Source: JANNNF01 sp963772935 (GTDB lineage: Bacteria > Pseudomonadota > Alphaproteobacteria > Rhodobacterales > Rhodobacteraceae). From it: 64,000 bases of DNA. Positions within the stretch are counted from its first letter, which is position 1. Each line of letters begins with the position of its first letter. Location: positions 310,001 to 374,000 of the forward strand of contig CAVYZK010000009.1 of NCBI GenBank assembly GCA_963772935.1, written 5' to 3'. A program made the position numbers and the translations under genes. The notes beneath the pieces are model-generated. The model did not search any database and was not told the origin of the DNA. It saw only the letters and a list, made by a program, of their open reading frames with translations. This document shows positions 46,566-54,907 of this stretch, piece by piece.

Positions 46566-47808
46566 CCCCACGCTGCTGACTGCGCCCTTGCCAGCCCCGC
46601 CGCTTGCGCCCTACTCTGGCCCAAGGGGAGTGTTGGCAATGGATGCAGTCGAGGCTTTGGGGGCGGCGCTGCCGGTTCAGGCTGACCTGATGCCGACCGC
46701 CCATGTGCTGGCGTCAGACCCCCATGCCGCCCATCATTTGTGCCGCGACCTTGGGCCGGGGCCGTTTGCCGCCGTGATCCTGTTCATCTCGCCCGAGGCC
46801 GATATGGCGGGTCTCAGCGCCGGGATGCAGGCGGGGTTTCCCAATGTGCCGGTGATCGGCTGCACCACCGCAGGCGAGATTTCGGCTGATGGATATACCG
46901 AGGGCGAGGTGGTGGCGGTGGGCCTGCCGTCGGCGCATTTTGCAGTGGACTGTGTGCTGGTGCCGGATCTGCAGGTGCTGGACCCGCAAGACCTGATCGG
47001 CCGACTGATCCGCACCCGCCACGCGCTGGAACGGATGCGCCCGGACTGGGACCATGAATTTGCCTTTCTGATGGTCGATGGCCTGTCGATCCGTGAGGAT
47101 GAATTGGCGACAACGCTGGCCTCGGGGCTTGGGCCGGTGCCGCTGTTTGGCGGGTCAGCCGGGGATGGCACCCGGTTCAAGGAAACCTTTGTGCTCTATG
47201 ACGGGCAGATGCTGGGCAACGCGGCGGTGCTGACCATGGTGCGCAGCAATTGCCGGATCAAGGTGTTCAACCTTGACCATCTGGTGCCCACCGACCGCCG
47301 CATGGTGGTGACAGAGGCCAACCCGCGCGACCGCACTGTGCGCCAGATCAACGCCGAACCTGCGGCGCGCGAATATGCCCGCATCCTTGGCAAAGACCCC
47401 GCCCAACTGACGACCTTCACCTTCGCCGCCCACCCGGTGGTGGTGCGGGTGGGCGGCAAGCATCATGTGCGCGCGATTCAGAAGGTGGCCGACAACGGTG
47501 ACCTCGTGTTCTATTCGGCGATTGACGAAGGGCTGGTCCTGACCCTTGCCGAACCGATGGAGATGATCGCCCATCTGGATGCCGAACTGACCGCCCTGTC
47601 AGACGGTGGTGCGCCGGTCGCGATCCTTGCCTGCGACTGTATTCTGCGCCGGATGGAAGCGCTGGAAAAACAGAAATACGGCGGCATTTCCAAGCTGCTG
47701 CGCAAGCACAAGGTCACCGGATTTTCCACCTATGGTGAGCAGTTGAACTCGATGCACGTCAACCACACCATGACCGGCGTCGCGATTTACCCGCCGGATC
47801 AGGATTAG
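46558..47808 (+). CDS. FIST-domain sensor protein (NosP-like context)
   Basis: A 416-residue cytoplasmic protein with FIST N domain (about residues 60-235: AVILFISPEADMAGL, IGCTTAGEISADGYTEGE, PLFGGSAGDGTRFKETFV) and FIST C domain (about 250-395, ending in CDCILRRMEALEKQ and STYGEQLNSMHVNHTMTGV). FIST proteins are signal-input partners of histidine kinases. In Pseudomonas aeruginosa the FIST protein NosP binds heme and nitric oxide and controls kinase NahK, encoded next to it and near PQQ ethanol-oxidation genes. Here the gene is sandwiched between the response regulator and the kinase. Heme binding is not proven by sequence. Confidence 0.85.
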   Translation: MADPTLLTAPLPAPPLAPYSGPRGVLAMDAVEALGAALPVQADLMPTAHVLASDPHAAHHLCRDLGPGPFAAVILFISPEADMAGLSAGMQAGFPNVPVIGCTTAGEISADGYTEGEVVAVGLPSAHFAVDCVLVPDLQVLDPQDLIGRLIRTRHALERMRPDWDHEFAFLMVDGLSIREDELATTLASGLGPVPLFGGSAGDGTRFKETFVLYDGQMLGNAAVLTMVRSNCRIKVFNLDHLVPTDRRMVVTEANPRDRTVRQINAEPAAREYARILGKDPAQLTTFTFAAHPVVVRVGGKHHVRAIQKVADNGDLVFYSAIDEGLVLTLAEPMEMIAHLDAELTALSDGGAPVAILACDCILRRMEALEKQKYGGISKLLRKHKVTGFSTYGEQLNSMHVNHTMTGVAIYPPDQD

Positions 47809-47811
47809 GTC

Positions 47812-50010
47812 ATGCTGTCGGCGCTGATCAACCCGAACGATCCGGTCGAGCGGCAGAATGAAAAGCTGCTGACCATCGCCCAGGTGCTGATGCGGCGGGT
47901 GGAGCAGATCACCGACGATAGCGGGGCTGCCTATGCCCAGTTTCAGCGCGCCGCCCTGCTGGAAGATCAGGTCCGCGAACGGACCCGCGATCTGGAACGC
48001 GCGCTGGATTTGCTGAACGAATCCAACGCCCGTCTGGGTGAGGCCAACAAGGCGACCGAGGCTGCGCGCCAGAACCTCGCCAATGCGATTGAGACCATTC
48101 AGGAAGGCTTTGCGCTGTTTGACGCGGGCGATGTGATGGTGATGTGCAACTCGCGCTTCGGGATGCACATGCTTGATATCCATGACGATCTGAAGCCCGG
48201 CCTGACCTTTGCGGGCTATGTCGAACGGGTCAGCCTGTCGCGCTATCTGGCACTGCCCGACAATGAACGCCCCGAGGATTGGGCCGTGCGCCGCAAGCGG
48301 CGGCATCAGGACCGGCATGTCATTTTCAACGTGCGCCTGATCTGGGACCGATGGATGCAGATCAGCGAACACCGCACCGCCGATGGTGGCACGGTCATTT
48401 TGCAGACCGATGTGACCGACATCATCCGGCTGGAACGCCACGAACGCGGCAAGCTGCTGGACGATCAGGCCCGGGTGATCCGCGCCACGCTGGACCATAT
48501 CAATCAAGGCGTGTCGATCTTTGACGCAGGCGCGCGGCTGGTGGGGTGGAACCAACGGCTGGGCGCGTTGCTGGCAATTCCGATGGCGCGGCTGCGGGTT
48601 GGGGCCTCGTTTGACTATCTGCTCCAACGCTTCCGGCAGGAGATTGCCTTTGGCGAGGGTATGACCGATGCGATGCTGGAGGCCTGGGTGCAGGCGGGCA
48701 CGGGTCGTCCGCCGCTGTCGTTTCAGGTGCGGCGCGGGCCGGAACTGATACTGGATGTGTTTGCGCAGGAAATGCCCGACGGTGGCTTTGTGATGAGCTT
48801 TACCGATGTGACGGCGGAACGTGAGGCGATTGACGGCCTCAGTCGCGCAAATGAAACGCTGGAAGCCCGGGTTATGGAACGCACGCTGGAACTGGAAGAC
48901 GCGCTTGGCCATGCCGAACGCGCCAATGCCAGCCGGTCGCGCTTTGTCGCCGCCGCCAGCCATGATCTTTTGCAACCTTTGTCGGCGGCGAAACTGTTCA
49001 TCGCATCGATTGACGACGAGGCGATTGCGCCGTCAGCGCGCGAGGCGCTGGACAAGGCGCAAAATGCGCTGGTGTCGGTGGAGGGGATTCTGGACGCGCT
49101 GCTGGATATCTCGAAGCTTGAATCCGGCAAGGCGGCGGTGTCGGTGGGGCCTGTGCGCCTAGACCGGTTGCTGGGTCAGTTGAATGAGGAATTTGCGGCG
49201 ATTGCGGCGGCCAAAGGGCTGGCGTTGCGGGTGCAGGTTTGCGATGCGGTTGTGCTGTCGGACCCGGCCTATCTGCGCCGGATTTTGCAGAACCTGATCG
49301 GCAATGCCATCCGCTATACCACCGCAGGCCGGGTTCTGGTCGGCGCGCGGCACCGGGGCGGGATGATAAGGCTGGAGGTCTGGGATACTGGGCCGGGAAT
49401 CCCTGAACACGAACAGGACAACATTTTCAAAGAGTTCCACCGCCTGAACGCCCGCGCCTCAGCCTCTGAAGGTATGGGGTTGGGGCTTGCCATCGTGGAG
49501 CGCGCCTGTGCCCTGCTGGGCCATCCGCTGGGTCTGTCGTCCCAGATGGGCAAGGGCACATGCTTTATGGTGCAGGTGCCCATTTCGGACGGCCAGCCCG
49601 AGGCGCAAGTGACGCGCGCGCCGACGCAAAATCGCCGGGTGCAGGCGCAGGACAAGATCGCCTTCTTGGTGGAAAACGACGAAGACCTGCGCCGCGCCAT
49701 GAGTTTGCTGCTGGAAAAATGGGGCATGTCGGTGCTGGACGCAGCCTCGGGCGAGGAGGCTTTGGCCCTGATCGAGGAAATCGGGATCCTGCCGGATGTG
49801 TTTCTGGTGGATCATCAGCTTGGCGACGGCATGACGGGGGTGGAGTTTGTGCAGCTTGTGCGCGCACGCTATGGCCCGGTGCCGTCGCGCATCGTCACCG
49901 CCAACCGCAGCGCGGAAGTGCGCGCCCTGTGTCTGGCGGCTGGGGTCGAGGTTCTGATGAAACCTATTGATGCCAGGGCCTTGGAGGCCTTCTTTGCCAC
50001 ATTGGTTTAA
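47812..50010 (+). CDS. hybrid sensor histidine kinase with PAS domains and receiver
   Basis: A 732-residue soluble hybrid kinase with no transmembrane segment. In order: N-terminal coiled coil (about 40-95), two PAS-like domains (about 96-215 and 228-340, each with an AIETIQEGFALFDAG or ATLDHINQGVSIFDAG opening), a coiled linker, HisKA with H384 (ASHDLLQPLSAAKLF), HATPase with LIGNAIRYT, DTGPGIPEHE and GMGLGLAIV, and a C-terminal receiver with D667 (VFLVDHQLGDG). The architecture and FIST neighbour match NahK/ErcS' and FlhS-type kinases of PQQ alcohol oxidation. It starts 3 bp after the FIST stop. Its 3' end overlaps the convergent permease gene by 4 bp. Confidence 0.88.
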   Translation: MLSALINPNDPVERQNEKLLTIAQVLMRRVEQITDDSGAAYAQFQRAALLEDQVRERTRDLERALDLLNESNARLGEANKATEAARQNLANAIETIQEGFALFDAGDVMVMCNSRFGMHMLDIHDDLKPGLTFAGYVERVSLSRYLALPDNERPEDWAVRRKRRHQDRHVIFNVRLIWDRWMQISEHRTADGGTVILQTDVTDIIRLERHERGKLLDDQARVIRATLDHINQGVSIFDAGARLVGWNQRLGALLAIPMARLRVGASFDYLLQRFRQEIAFGEGMTDAMLEAWVQAGTGRPPLSFQVRRGPELILDVFAQEMPDGGFVMSFTDVTAEREAIDGLSRANETLEARVMERTLELEDALGHAERANASRSRFVAAASHDLLQPLSAAKLFIASIDDEAIAPSAREALDKAQNALVSVEGILDALLDISKLESGKAAVSVGPVRLDRLLGQLNEEFAAIAAAKGLALRVQVCDAVVLSDPAYLRRILQNLIGNAIRYTTAGRVLVGARHRGGMIRLEVWDTGPGIPEHEQDNIFKEFHRLNARASASEGMGLGLAIVERACALLGHPLGLSSQMGKGTCFMVQVPISDGQPEAQVTRAPTQNRRVQAQDKIAFLVENDEDLRRAMSLLLEKWGMSVLDAASGEEALALIEEIGILPDVFLVDHQLGDGMTGVEFVQLVRARYGPVPSRIVTANRSAEVRALCLAAGVEVLMKPIDARALEAFFATLV

Positions 50011-50795
50011 GTCTTGGCCTTCATCTGCCCTCGCACCGGATCATAGCCCCACAGCGCGCCCGCCGCAAAAACAAGGGTTGCAAGCGTGGTCCAGCCGAAG
50101 GCTGCAAGGTTAAATTGTCCGTAAAGTGCAAACCGGATCAGTTCGACACTTTGGGTGAACGGGTTCAGTGCGCAGGCGGTAGCAAGCGCGGGGGAGCTTT
50201 CAGCCATTTTCCACAGCGGGTAAAGCGCGGACGACAGGAAAAACATCGGGAAGATCACGAAATTCATCACGCCTGCGAAGTTTTCCAACTGCTTGATAAG
50301 CGATGACAGCAGCAACCCCATGGCCCCCAGCATCAGGCCAGTCAGGATTAGCGCGGGCAGAACAAGGATATAGCCGATGATCGGCGGGCGGATTCCGTAA
50401 GCTGCCGCAATGGCCATGAAGGCCGCACATTGGATCAGCGAAACCAGTGTACCCGCCAGCAGCTTGGCGAACAGCAACCACCAGCGCGGCAAGGGGGATG
50501 TCAGCAGCAGGCGCATCGATCCCATTTCACGGTCGTAAACCAGACTAAGAGAGGACTGCATCCCGTTGAAAAGGCATATCATTCCCAGAAGTCCGGGCAG
50601 GATGTAGGTCTCATAGGTGATATAGGTGGCATAGGGCGCTGTGATCGACAGACCAAGGGCCGCGCGAAAGCCTGCGGCAAAGATGAACAACCAGACCAAG
50701 GGGCGCACCAGGGCCGCGATCAGGCGGCTTTTCTGGCCCAGAAAACGCAAAGCCTCGCGGTGCAGGATGGCGGTCAGGGCGGTGAGATAGATCAT
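50007..50795 (-). CDS. ABC-2 type permease, PQQ-catabolism-associated
   Basis: A 262-residue membrane protein with about six transmembrane helices and the ABC-2 export signature (SLVYDREMGSMRLLLTSPLPRWWLLFAKL, then FVIFPMFFLSSALYPL and ALNPFTQSVELIRFALYG). ABC-2 permeases move substrates outward or between leaflets. It pairs with the ATPase whose stop it overlaps by ATGA, and it is the last gene of a five-gene minus-strand set that starts with a periplasmic binding protein. Homologues sit in PQQ-dependent alcohol clusters such as the ped cluster of Pseudomonas. The transported substrate is unknown. Confidence 0.85.
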   Translation of the reverse strand: MIYLTALTAILHREALRFLGQKSRLIAALVRPLVWLFIFAAGFRAALGLSITAPYATYITYETYILPGLLGMICLFNGMQSSLSLVYDREMGSMRLLLTSPLPRWWLLFAKLLAGTLVSLIQCAAFMAIAAAYGIRPPIIGYILVLPALILTGLMLGAMGLLLSSLIKQLENFAGVMNFVIFPMFFLSSALYPLWKMAESSPALATACALNPFTQSVELIRFALYGQFNLAAFGWTTLATLVFAAGALWGYDPVRGQMKAKT

Positions 50796-51496
50796 GGGGC
50801 GGTCAGGGTCAGGAAGGTGTCGGTCAGCGTATTCTGCCCCGCGATCTGGCCCGCTGATCCTTGCGCCAATAGCCGTCCTTTGTGCAGAATCAACAGGTTA
50901 TCTGCCGATGTTATTTCATCTGTCAGATGCGTCGCCCATAGTACGGTCAACCCCTGCGCGGCCAGATCATGCACATGCGCCGTGATTGCGGAACGAGAGG
51001 CGGCGTCCAGCCCCACTGTGGGTTCGTCCAGCAGCAGCACGGTCGGGCGGTGGATCAGGGCGCGGGCAATCTCCATCCGCCTGCGATGGCCGCCGTTCAG
51101 GTTGCGGGCGGGTTCATCGGCGCGTTCGGCCATGCCAAGCTGGGTCAGCGCAGCCATCGCACGGGCATCCGCCTCGCGCCCCGACAGTCCATGCAGGGCC
51201 GCAAAATACAGCAGGTTGCGCCGCACGGTCAGATCAAGGTCGAGCGTAGGTTGTTGAAAGACCACACCAATCTGCGCCAAGGCCCGGCGCGGATGCGCTG
51301 TCAGATCATGGCCCGCTACAATGATCTTGCCTTGCGGGCTGGTGAACAGGCGTGTCAGCAGCCCAAACAGCGTGGATTTTCCCGCCCCGTTCGGGCCAAG
51401 CAGTGCGGTGAAGCCGGGGGTCAGATCAAAGCTGATATCCGTCAGCGCCGCTTTGGCACCGTAGGAAAAGCCAAGGTTTTCAACGCGCAGGCTCAC
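50792..51496 (-). CDS. ABC transporter ATPase, PQQ-catabolism-associated
   Basis: A 234-residue nucleotide-binding subunit with Walker A GPNGAGKSTLFGLLTRLF, Q-loop VVFQQPTLDLDLTVRRN, a signature motif read as LNGGHRRRMEIARAL (LNGGH in place of LSGGQ), Walker B VLLLDEPTVGLD and switch His in WATHLTDEI. The C-loop variant is typical of export-type (daunorubicin-like) subfamilies, by my recollection. It is coupled by overlaps to the permease downstream and the small periplasmic protein upstream. Confidence 0.9.
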   Translation of the reverse strand: MSLRVENLGFSYGAKAALTDISFDLTPGFTALLGPNGAGKSTLFGLLTRLFTSPQGKIIVAGHDLTAHPRRALAQIGVVFQQPTLDLDLTVRRNLLYFAALHGLSGREADARAMAALTQLGMAERADEPARNLNGGHRRRMEIARALIHRPTVLLLDEPTVGLDAASRSAITAHVHDLAAQGLTVLWATHLTDEITSADNLLILHKGRLLAQGSAGQIAGQNTLTDTFLTLTAP

Positions 51497-51927
51497 TCGA
51501 TGGTGATCTCCAACCTTTGGCTTTCGCCGGTCGATCCGGGCACTGACAGCGAATAACTGCCCGGCTTGATCGCGATAAAGCCGATTTCCATCGTGCCGGC
51601 TTCATCAAATTCGACCGAGTCGATGCCAAGCGGGCGAATTTCGATGCCCTCGATCACCATCTCGTCGATCCAGATTGCGCGGAAAAACCCCGCCCCGGCA
51701 AGGCCCAGTTCCTGGCTGCCATCAGCCTCGATCTCGATCTCGTAATAGGTGCCGGATTTCAGTTTCAACGGCGCTGCAGCAAGCGGTTGGCCTGCCGACA
51801 GGGTGATGGGGGGCAGGTCTTGCTTGTTCCCCGATGACAGCAGGCCCGCCATGCCAAGGTCAGCGTCTTGCGCAAACGACAGGCCGGGCAAGGCAACGAG
51901 CGCGGTGGTAACTATGGCCTTCAACAT
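51493..51927 (-). CDS. small periplasmic protein in the PQQ-associated ABC operon
   Basis: A 144-residue protein with a signal peptide (IVTTALVALPGLSFA, cleavage after residue 19). The mature part is beta-strand rich and acidic (GTYYEIEIEADGSQELGLAGAG, FEAG-type turns, FIAIKPGSYSLSVPG), suggesting a cupredoxin-like or beta-sandwich fold without evident copper ligands. I do not recognise a named family. Its place between the beta-propeller gene and the ATPase, with a 4-bp overlap to the ATPase, ties it to the same transporter. Confidence 0.7.
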   Translation of the reverse strand: MLKAIVTTALVALPGLSFAQDADLGMAGLLSSGNKQDLPPITLSAGQPLAAAPLKLKSGTYYEIEIEADGSQELGLAGAGFFRAIWIDEMVIEGIEIRPLGIDSVEFDEAGTMEIGFIAIKPGSYSLSVPGSTGESQRLEITIE

Positions 51928-51942
51928 ATTGATTACCTTATA

Positions 51943-52896
51943 TTATGGGCGAACTGCCGCCCCCCAGGGGAAGCGTCCAACCTTGATGGATTTCAGGGCG
52001 GTGCGGCTGGCGACGTCGATCACGGTCACATCCCCCGACACGCCGTTGGTGGTGAACAGCTGGCTGCCATCGGGCGAAAACGCCATGTGCCAGACGCGCC
52101 TGCCGACCAGAATATAGCCTTCGACCGCCAGCGTGGCGGTATCGACCACGGCAACATGGTTTGATGGCCCAAGGGCGATGAAGGCGGTCTTGCCATCGGG
52201 GGTAAAGCGCATGCCGACGGGCTGGATCAGATCGGCGTTCACACCCTTGATTTCAAAACGGATTTTGCCAGCCTCGGTCTGATCGGCGGTGTTGAAGACC
52301 GTCACTGTGCCGCCGATTTCCGCCGAGACCCAGAGATGTGCGCCGTCATCAGTAAATTCGGCATGCCGGGGGCGGCTGTCCACCAGCGTGTTGGCCTTGA
52401 TCTTGTGCGTGGCAGTGTCGATCCAATGCGCCATGTTGGTGGTTTCCGACGTGGTGATCGCGGTCGTCCCATCGGGGGATATTGCCATGCCTTCAGGTTC
52501 GATCCCGACGTTGATTTGCGCCACCACCTGGCGGGTTTTCGTATCCACGACAGTGGTTACGGCATCATCTTCATTCGCGATGTAAAGATGCACATCATCG
52601 GGGGCCAGCACGAATTGTTCGGGATCTTCGCCCGATGGCAGATCGTGCAGAATCTCGCCGGTGTTGGGGTCCATCACCTGCACGGTGTCACTGTCAGAAG
52701 CGCAGATGTAGACGAGGCTGAAGTCTTTGGAAAACGTGATGCCGCGCGGGCGCTCGCCTGTGGGGATGGTGCGCGTCACCTCCATCGTGGCGATGTCGAT
52801 GACGGAAATTGTGTCGTCTTTTTCATTGGTTACCCAAACTTCCGCCGCAGAGGCGGGCAGGGTGGCAAGCGACAAAAGCAGGGCAAGGGTACGCAT
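51943..52896 (-). CDS. YVTN-type beta-propeller protein, PQQ-catabolism-associated
   Basis: A 317-residue periplasmic protein with a signal peptide (LALLLSLATLPASAAE) and about seven YVTN/NHL-like blades, seen as repeats of VWVTNEKDDTISVIDIATM, VYICASDSDTVQVMDPNTG, LYIANEDDAVTTVVDTKT, HVAVVDTATLAVEGYILVG and LFTTNGVSGDVTVIDVAS. It matches the beta-propeller family repeatedly found with PQQ-dependent dehydrogenases and this ABC system; propellers of this kind are usually interaction platforms. The ATG directly abuts the TAA of the binding-protein gene. Confidence 0.88.
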   Translation of the reverse strand: MRTLALLLSLATLPASAAEVWVTNEKDDTISVIDIATMEVTRTIPTGERPRGITFSKDFSLVYICASDSDTVQVMDPNTGEILHDLPSGEDPEQFVLAPDDVHLYIANEDDAVTTVVDTKTRQVVAQINVGIEPEGMAISPDGTTAITTSETTNMAHWIDTATHKIKANTLVDSRPRHAEFTDDGAHLWVSAEIGGTVTVFNTADQTEAGKIRFEIKGVNADLIQPVGMRFTPDGKTAFIALGPSNHVAVVDTATLAVEGYILVGRRVWHMAFSPDGSQLFTTNGVSGDVTVIDVASRTALKSIKVGRFPWGAAVRP

Positions 52897-54054
52897 TTAT
52901 CCTCCGAACGCGGTGCAGGGGCTTTCGGGCTGATCCTGCCCCAGCGTGTCCATCTCATTGCGTTGATGCAGAAAGCCCTCCAGCGGGGCGAGGGCGATCA
53001 GGGCGCGGGCGTTGGCGACGGCAATGGGTTGGCGGAGCTGGCCATTCCAGGTGCGGAACGACAGACCGCGGCCTTTGAAGCCGTCCAGTTGGAACGCGTC
53101 GGACAGAAGATAGCCGCGCAGGGTGGCGGGATCGGCGGCATTGGTGCGGGTGACGCCTTCGCCAATCGCGCGGATCGCGGCCCATGCGGCATAGTCCTGC
53201 CCGCGCATCGGGCGGTCGGCGGCATCGCGGAAACGGTTTTGCAGTTGCACAGCACCCCACGCCTCGATCACCGGGGCCCAGCCGCTTGGCACCATCCCGT
53301 CAGAGCCTGCCACCGGGCGGGGCAGCCAGGCGTTGTGTTCGACGTAGCGGCCAAAATCATCGGTGGCATCGGCGATCAGCAGCACGTCATGGTCTGGCAA
53401 ATCCTGGGTGAAGCGGGGGATTTCCTGCATGGTGGATTCGCGCAGATCGGTGTCGAAGGTCCAGTCCTTTTCCGCACCGATGGTCAGGCCAAACTTGGTG
53501 GCAGAGGCGCGCAGGGTATTGGCCCAGTCATGGTCGGCGAAGTTGGGGCCGATCAGCATGGCAAGGTCAGACCATTGCCGCGCCACCAGCACCTGCATCA
53601 GCGCATCGCTGCGGGCGGCGTCTTCGGGGATGGTGTGCAGCAGGTTGGCGCGGCAATCGGTGCCGCGCAGGGAGGCAGCCCCGGACGAGACGTTGAACAG
53701 CAGGGCCGCAGGGTGGGCATCGGCGACGGCCAGCATGGCGGCGGGGGGGGCGTCGAGCAGGATCAGGTCCGATGTCACCGCCTGAGCGGCGGCGATGAAA
53801 TCGTCACCCGGTGGCACGGATACCACCGACATTTTATAGGTATGGCCCAGAAAGCTGCCCGTTGTCATGGTGTCGGCGAGGGCCACTTCTGCCCCGGCAA
53901 TCCCCAGATCATCCGGCACAGGGTCAAGGTTGGACAGGACGGGCGGACGGTCCACCTCGGCGCGCAGATAGGTGATGTTGATCGTCACCTCGGCCCAGGC
54001 GGGGACCGCACAGCACAGGGCCGTCAGCAACAGACAGGGGTGGGGCGTGGGCAT
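52897..54054 (-). CDS. periplasmic substrate-binding protein, branched-chain-amino-acid type, PQQ-associated
   Basis: A 385-residue protein with a signal peptide (PCLLLTALCCAVPAWAE), then a two-lobed periplasmic-binding fold of the Leu/Ile/Val type (ITYLRAEVDRPPVLSNLDP, LLLDAPPAAMLAVADAHPA, LHTIPEDAARSDALMQVLVAR). It belongs to the group of such proteins found only beside PQQ-dependent alcohol genes. It is the first gene of the minus-strand set and divergent from xoxG. The 159 bp between them carry facing TRCGACCAT motifs. ATG 54054 begins the signal peptide; the longer open frame upstream is rejected. Confidence 0.87.
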   Translation of the reverse strand: MPTPHPCLLLTALCCAVPAWAEVTINITYLRAEVDRPPVLSNLDPVPDDLGIAGAEVALADTMTTGSFLGHTYKMSVVSVPPGDDFIAAAQAVTSDLILLDAPPAAMLAVADAHPAALLFNVSSGAASLRGTDCRANLLHTIPEDAARSDALMQVLVARQWSDLAMLIGPNFADHDWANTLRASATKFGLTIGAEKDWTFDTDLRESTMQEIPRFTQDLPDHDVLLIADATDDFGRYVEHNAWLPRPVAGSDGMVPSGWAPVIEAWGAVQLQNRFRDAADRPMRGQDYAAWAAIRAIGEGVTRTNAADPATLRGYLLSDAFQLDGFKGRGLSFRTWNGQLRQPIAVANARALIALAPLEGFLHQRNEMDTLGQDQPESPCTAFGG

Positions 54055-54101
54055 CGGCTCTCCTCTGCCAATACCGTTACCGCGATGGTGCGGCAGGGGA
54101 A

Positions 54102-54151
54102 TACGACCATTGTCTATGGCGCAATCCGGCGGGGGTGCCACCATGGTCGCA
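54102..54151. promoter_or_regulatory. facing TACGACCATTGT / TGCGACCATGGT motifs in the divergent xoxG promoter region
   Basis: TACGACCATTGT at 54102-54113 points toward xoxG, 112 bp before its ATG. TGCGACCATGGT on the minus strand (54151 down to 54140) points toward the binding-protein gene, 97 bp before its ATG. The pair matches the two forms seen before xoxF. Confidence 0.55.
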
Positions 54152-54213
54152 TGGCGGTCGGGGCCGTGGCGAGGCACACCCTTAGGGAACAAAAGTACCA
54201 AGGAGACTGCCCG

Positions 54214-54900
54214 ATGACCCGCTTTGCCAACGCTCCGTTGCGCCGCACCCTGTTTGGCCTGATCCTCGTCGGGGGAATGGCCCATGCGCATGGCGACGTG
54301 AACCCGCAGCCGGTGAACACCGATGCCTTGCCCGATGTGGGCGAGGAATGGCTTATCGAAAACCCCTACCGTGCCGACAAGGTGGGGGATGACACGTGGT
54401 GGGCGGCTGTGGTGGCGGGCGATTCAGGCTATAACCAGAACTGCGCGCGTTGCCATGGGCTGGGGGTGGTGTCGGGCGGACTGGCCCCCGATCTGCGCTT
54501 TCTGGAGGCGGCAGAATACGGCGATGAATGGTTCGCCGACCGGTTCCAGCATGGTTACACGCAGGATGGCACCACCAAGATGCCAGCCTTCGGCGAGATT
54601 CTGGGCCAGAAAGCGGCCTGGGCGATCCGCACTTATGTAGAGACCCGGGCCGAGGACGGCGCGCTTGACGCGTTCTCCGACCGCCTGAAGGCGATCCGCG
54701 ATGAACTGCACGCAGGTAATGGCGATGTGGCGGCCTTGAAGGCCGAGTTGATGGAGATTGCGGTGCAGGTCAAAACTGCTTCGGGTGCGCCCAAGGCCGA
54801 CTCGGCGGCGCTGCGGGCGGCACTGGCGCTTGACGACAGCCCCGAGGGGCACAAACATGCAGCCGAGATGCTGACCATCGGGTTGTCGGCGGCGAACTGA
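54214..54900 (+). CDS. xoxG: XoxG-like cytochrome c (c553i type), electron acceptor of XoxF
   Basis: A 228-residue periplasmic cytochrome with a signal peptide (residues 1 to about 26, ending MAHAH) and one heme site C77-A-R-C80-H81 (QNCARCHGLGVV). An axial Met is likely in TTKMPAFGEIL. A Glu/Asp-rich C-terminal extension of about 90 residues follows the heme domain. Cytochromes of this form next to xoxJ take electrons from XoxF. ATG 54214 follows AAGGAGAC. The frame is open for 1.9 kb upstream, but that is antisense to two genes and is rejected. Confidence 0.88.
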   Translation: MTRFANAPLRRTLFGLILVGGMAHAHGDVNPQPVNTDALPDVGEEWLIENPYRADKVGDDTWWAAVVAGDSGYNQNCARCHGLGVVSGGLAPDLRFLEAAEYGDEWFADRFQHGYTQDGTTKMPAFGEILGQKAAWAIRTYVETRAEDGALDAFSDRLKAIRDELHAGNGDVAALKAELMEIAVQVKTASGAPKADSAALRAALALDDSPEGHKHAAEMLTIGLSAAN

Positions 54901-54907
54901 GGCTTGC

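Noticed and set aside
52336..54213. Very long plus-strand open frame that continues into xoxG
   Set aside because: It is antisense to the beta-propeller and binding-protein genes, which have clear motifs and signal peptides. Only the last 228 codons (from 54214) are the cytochrome.
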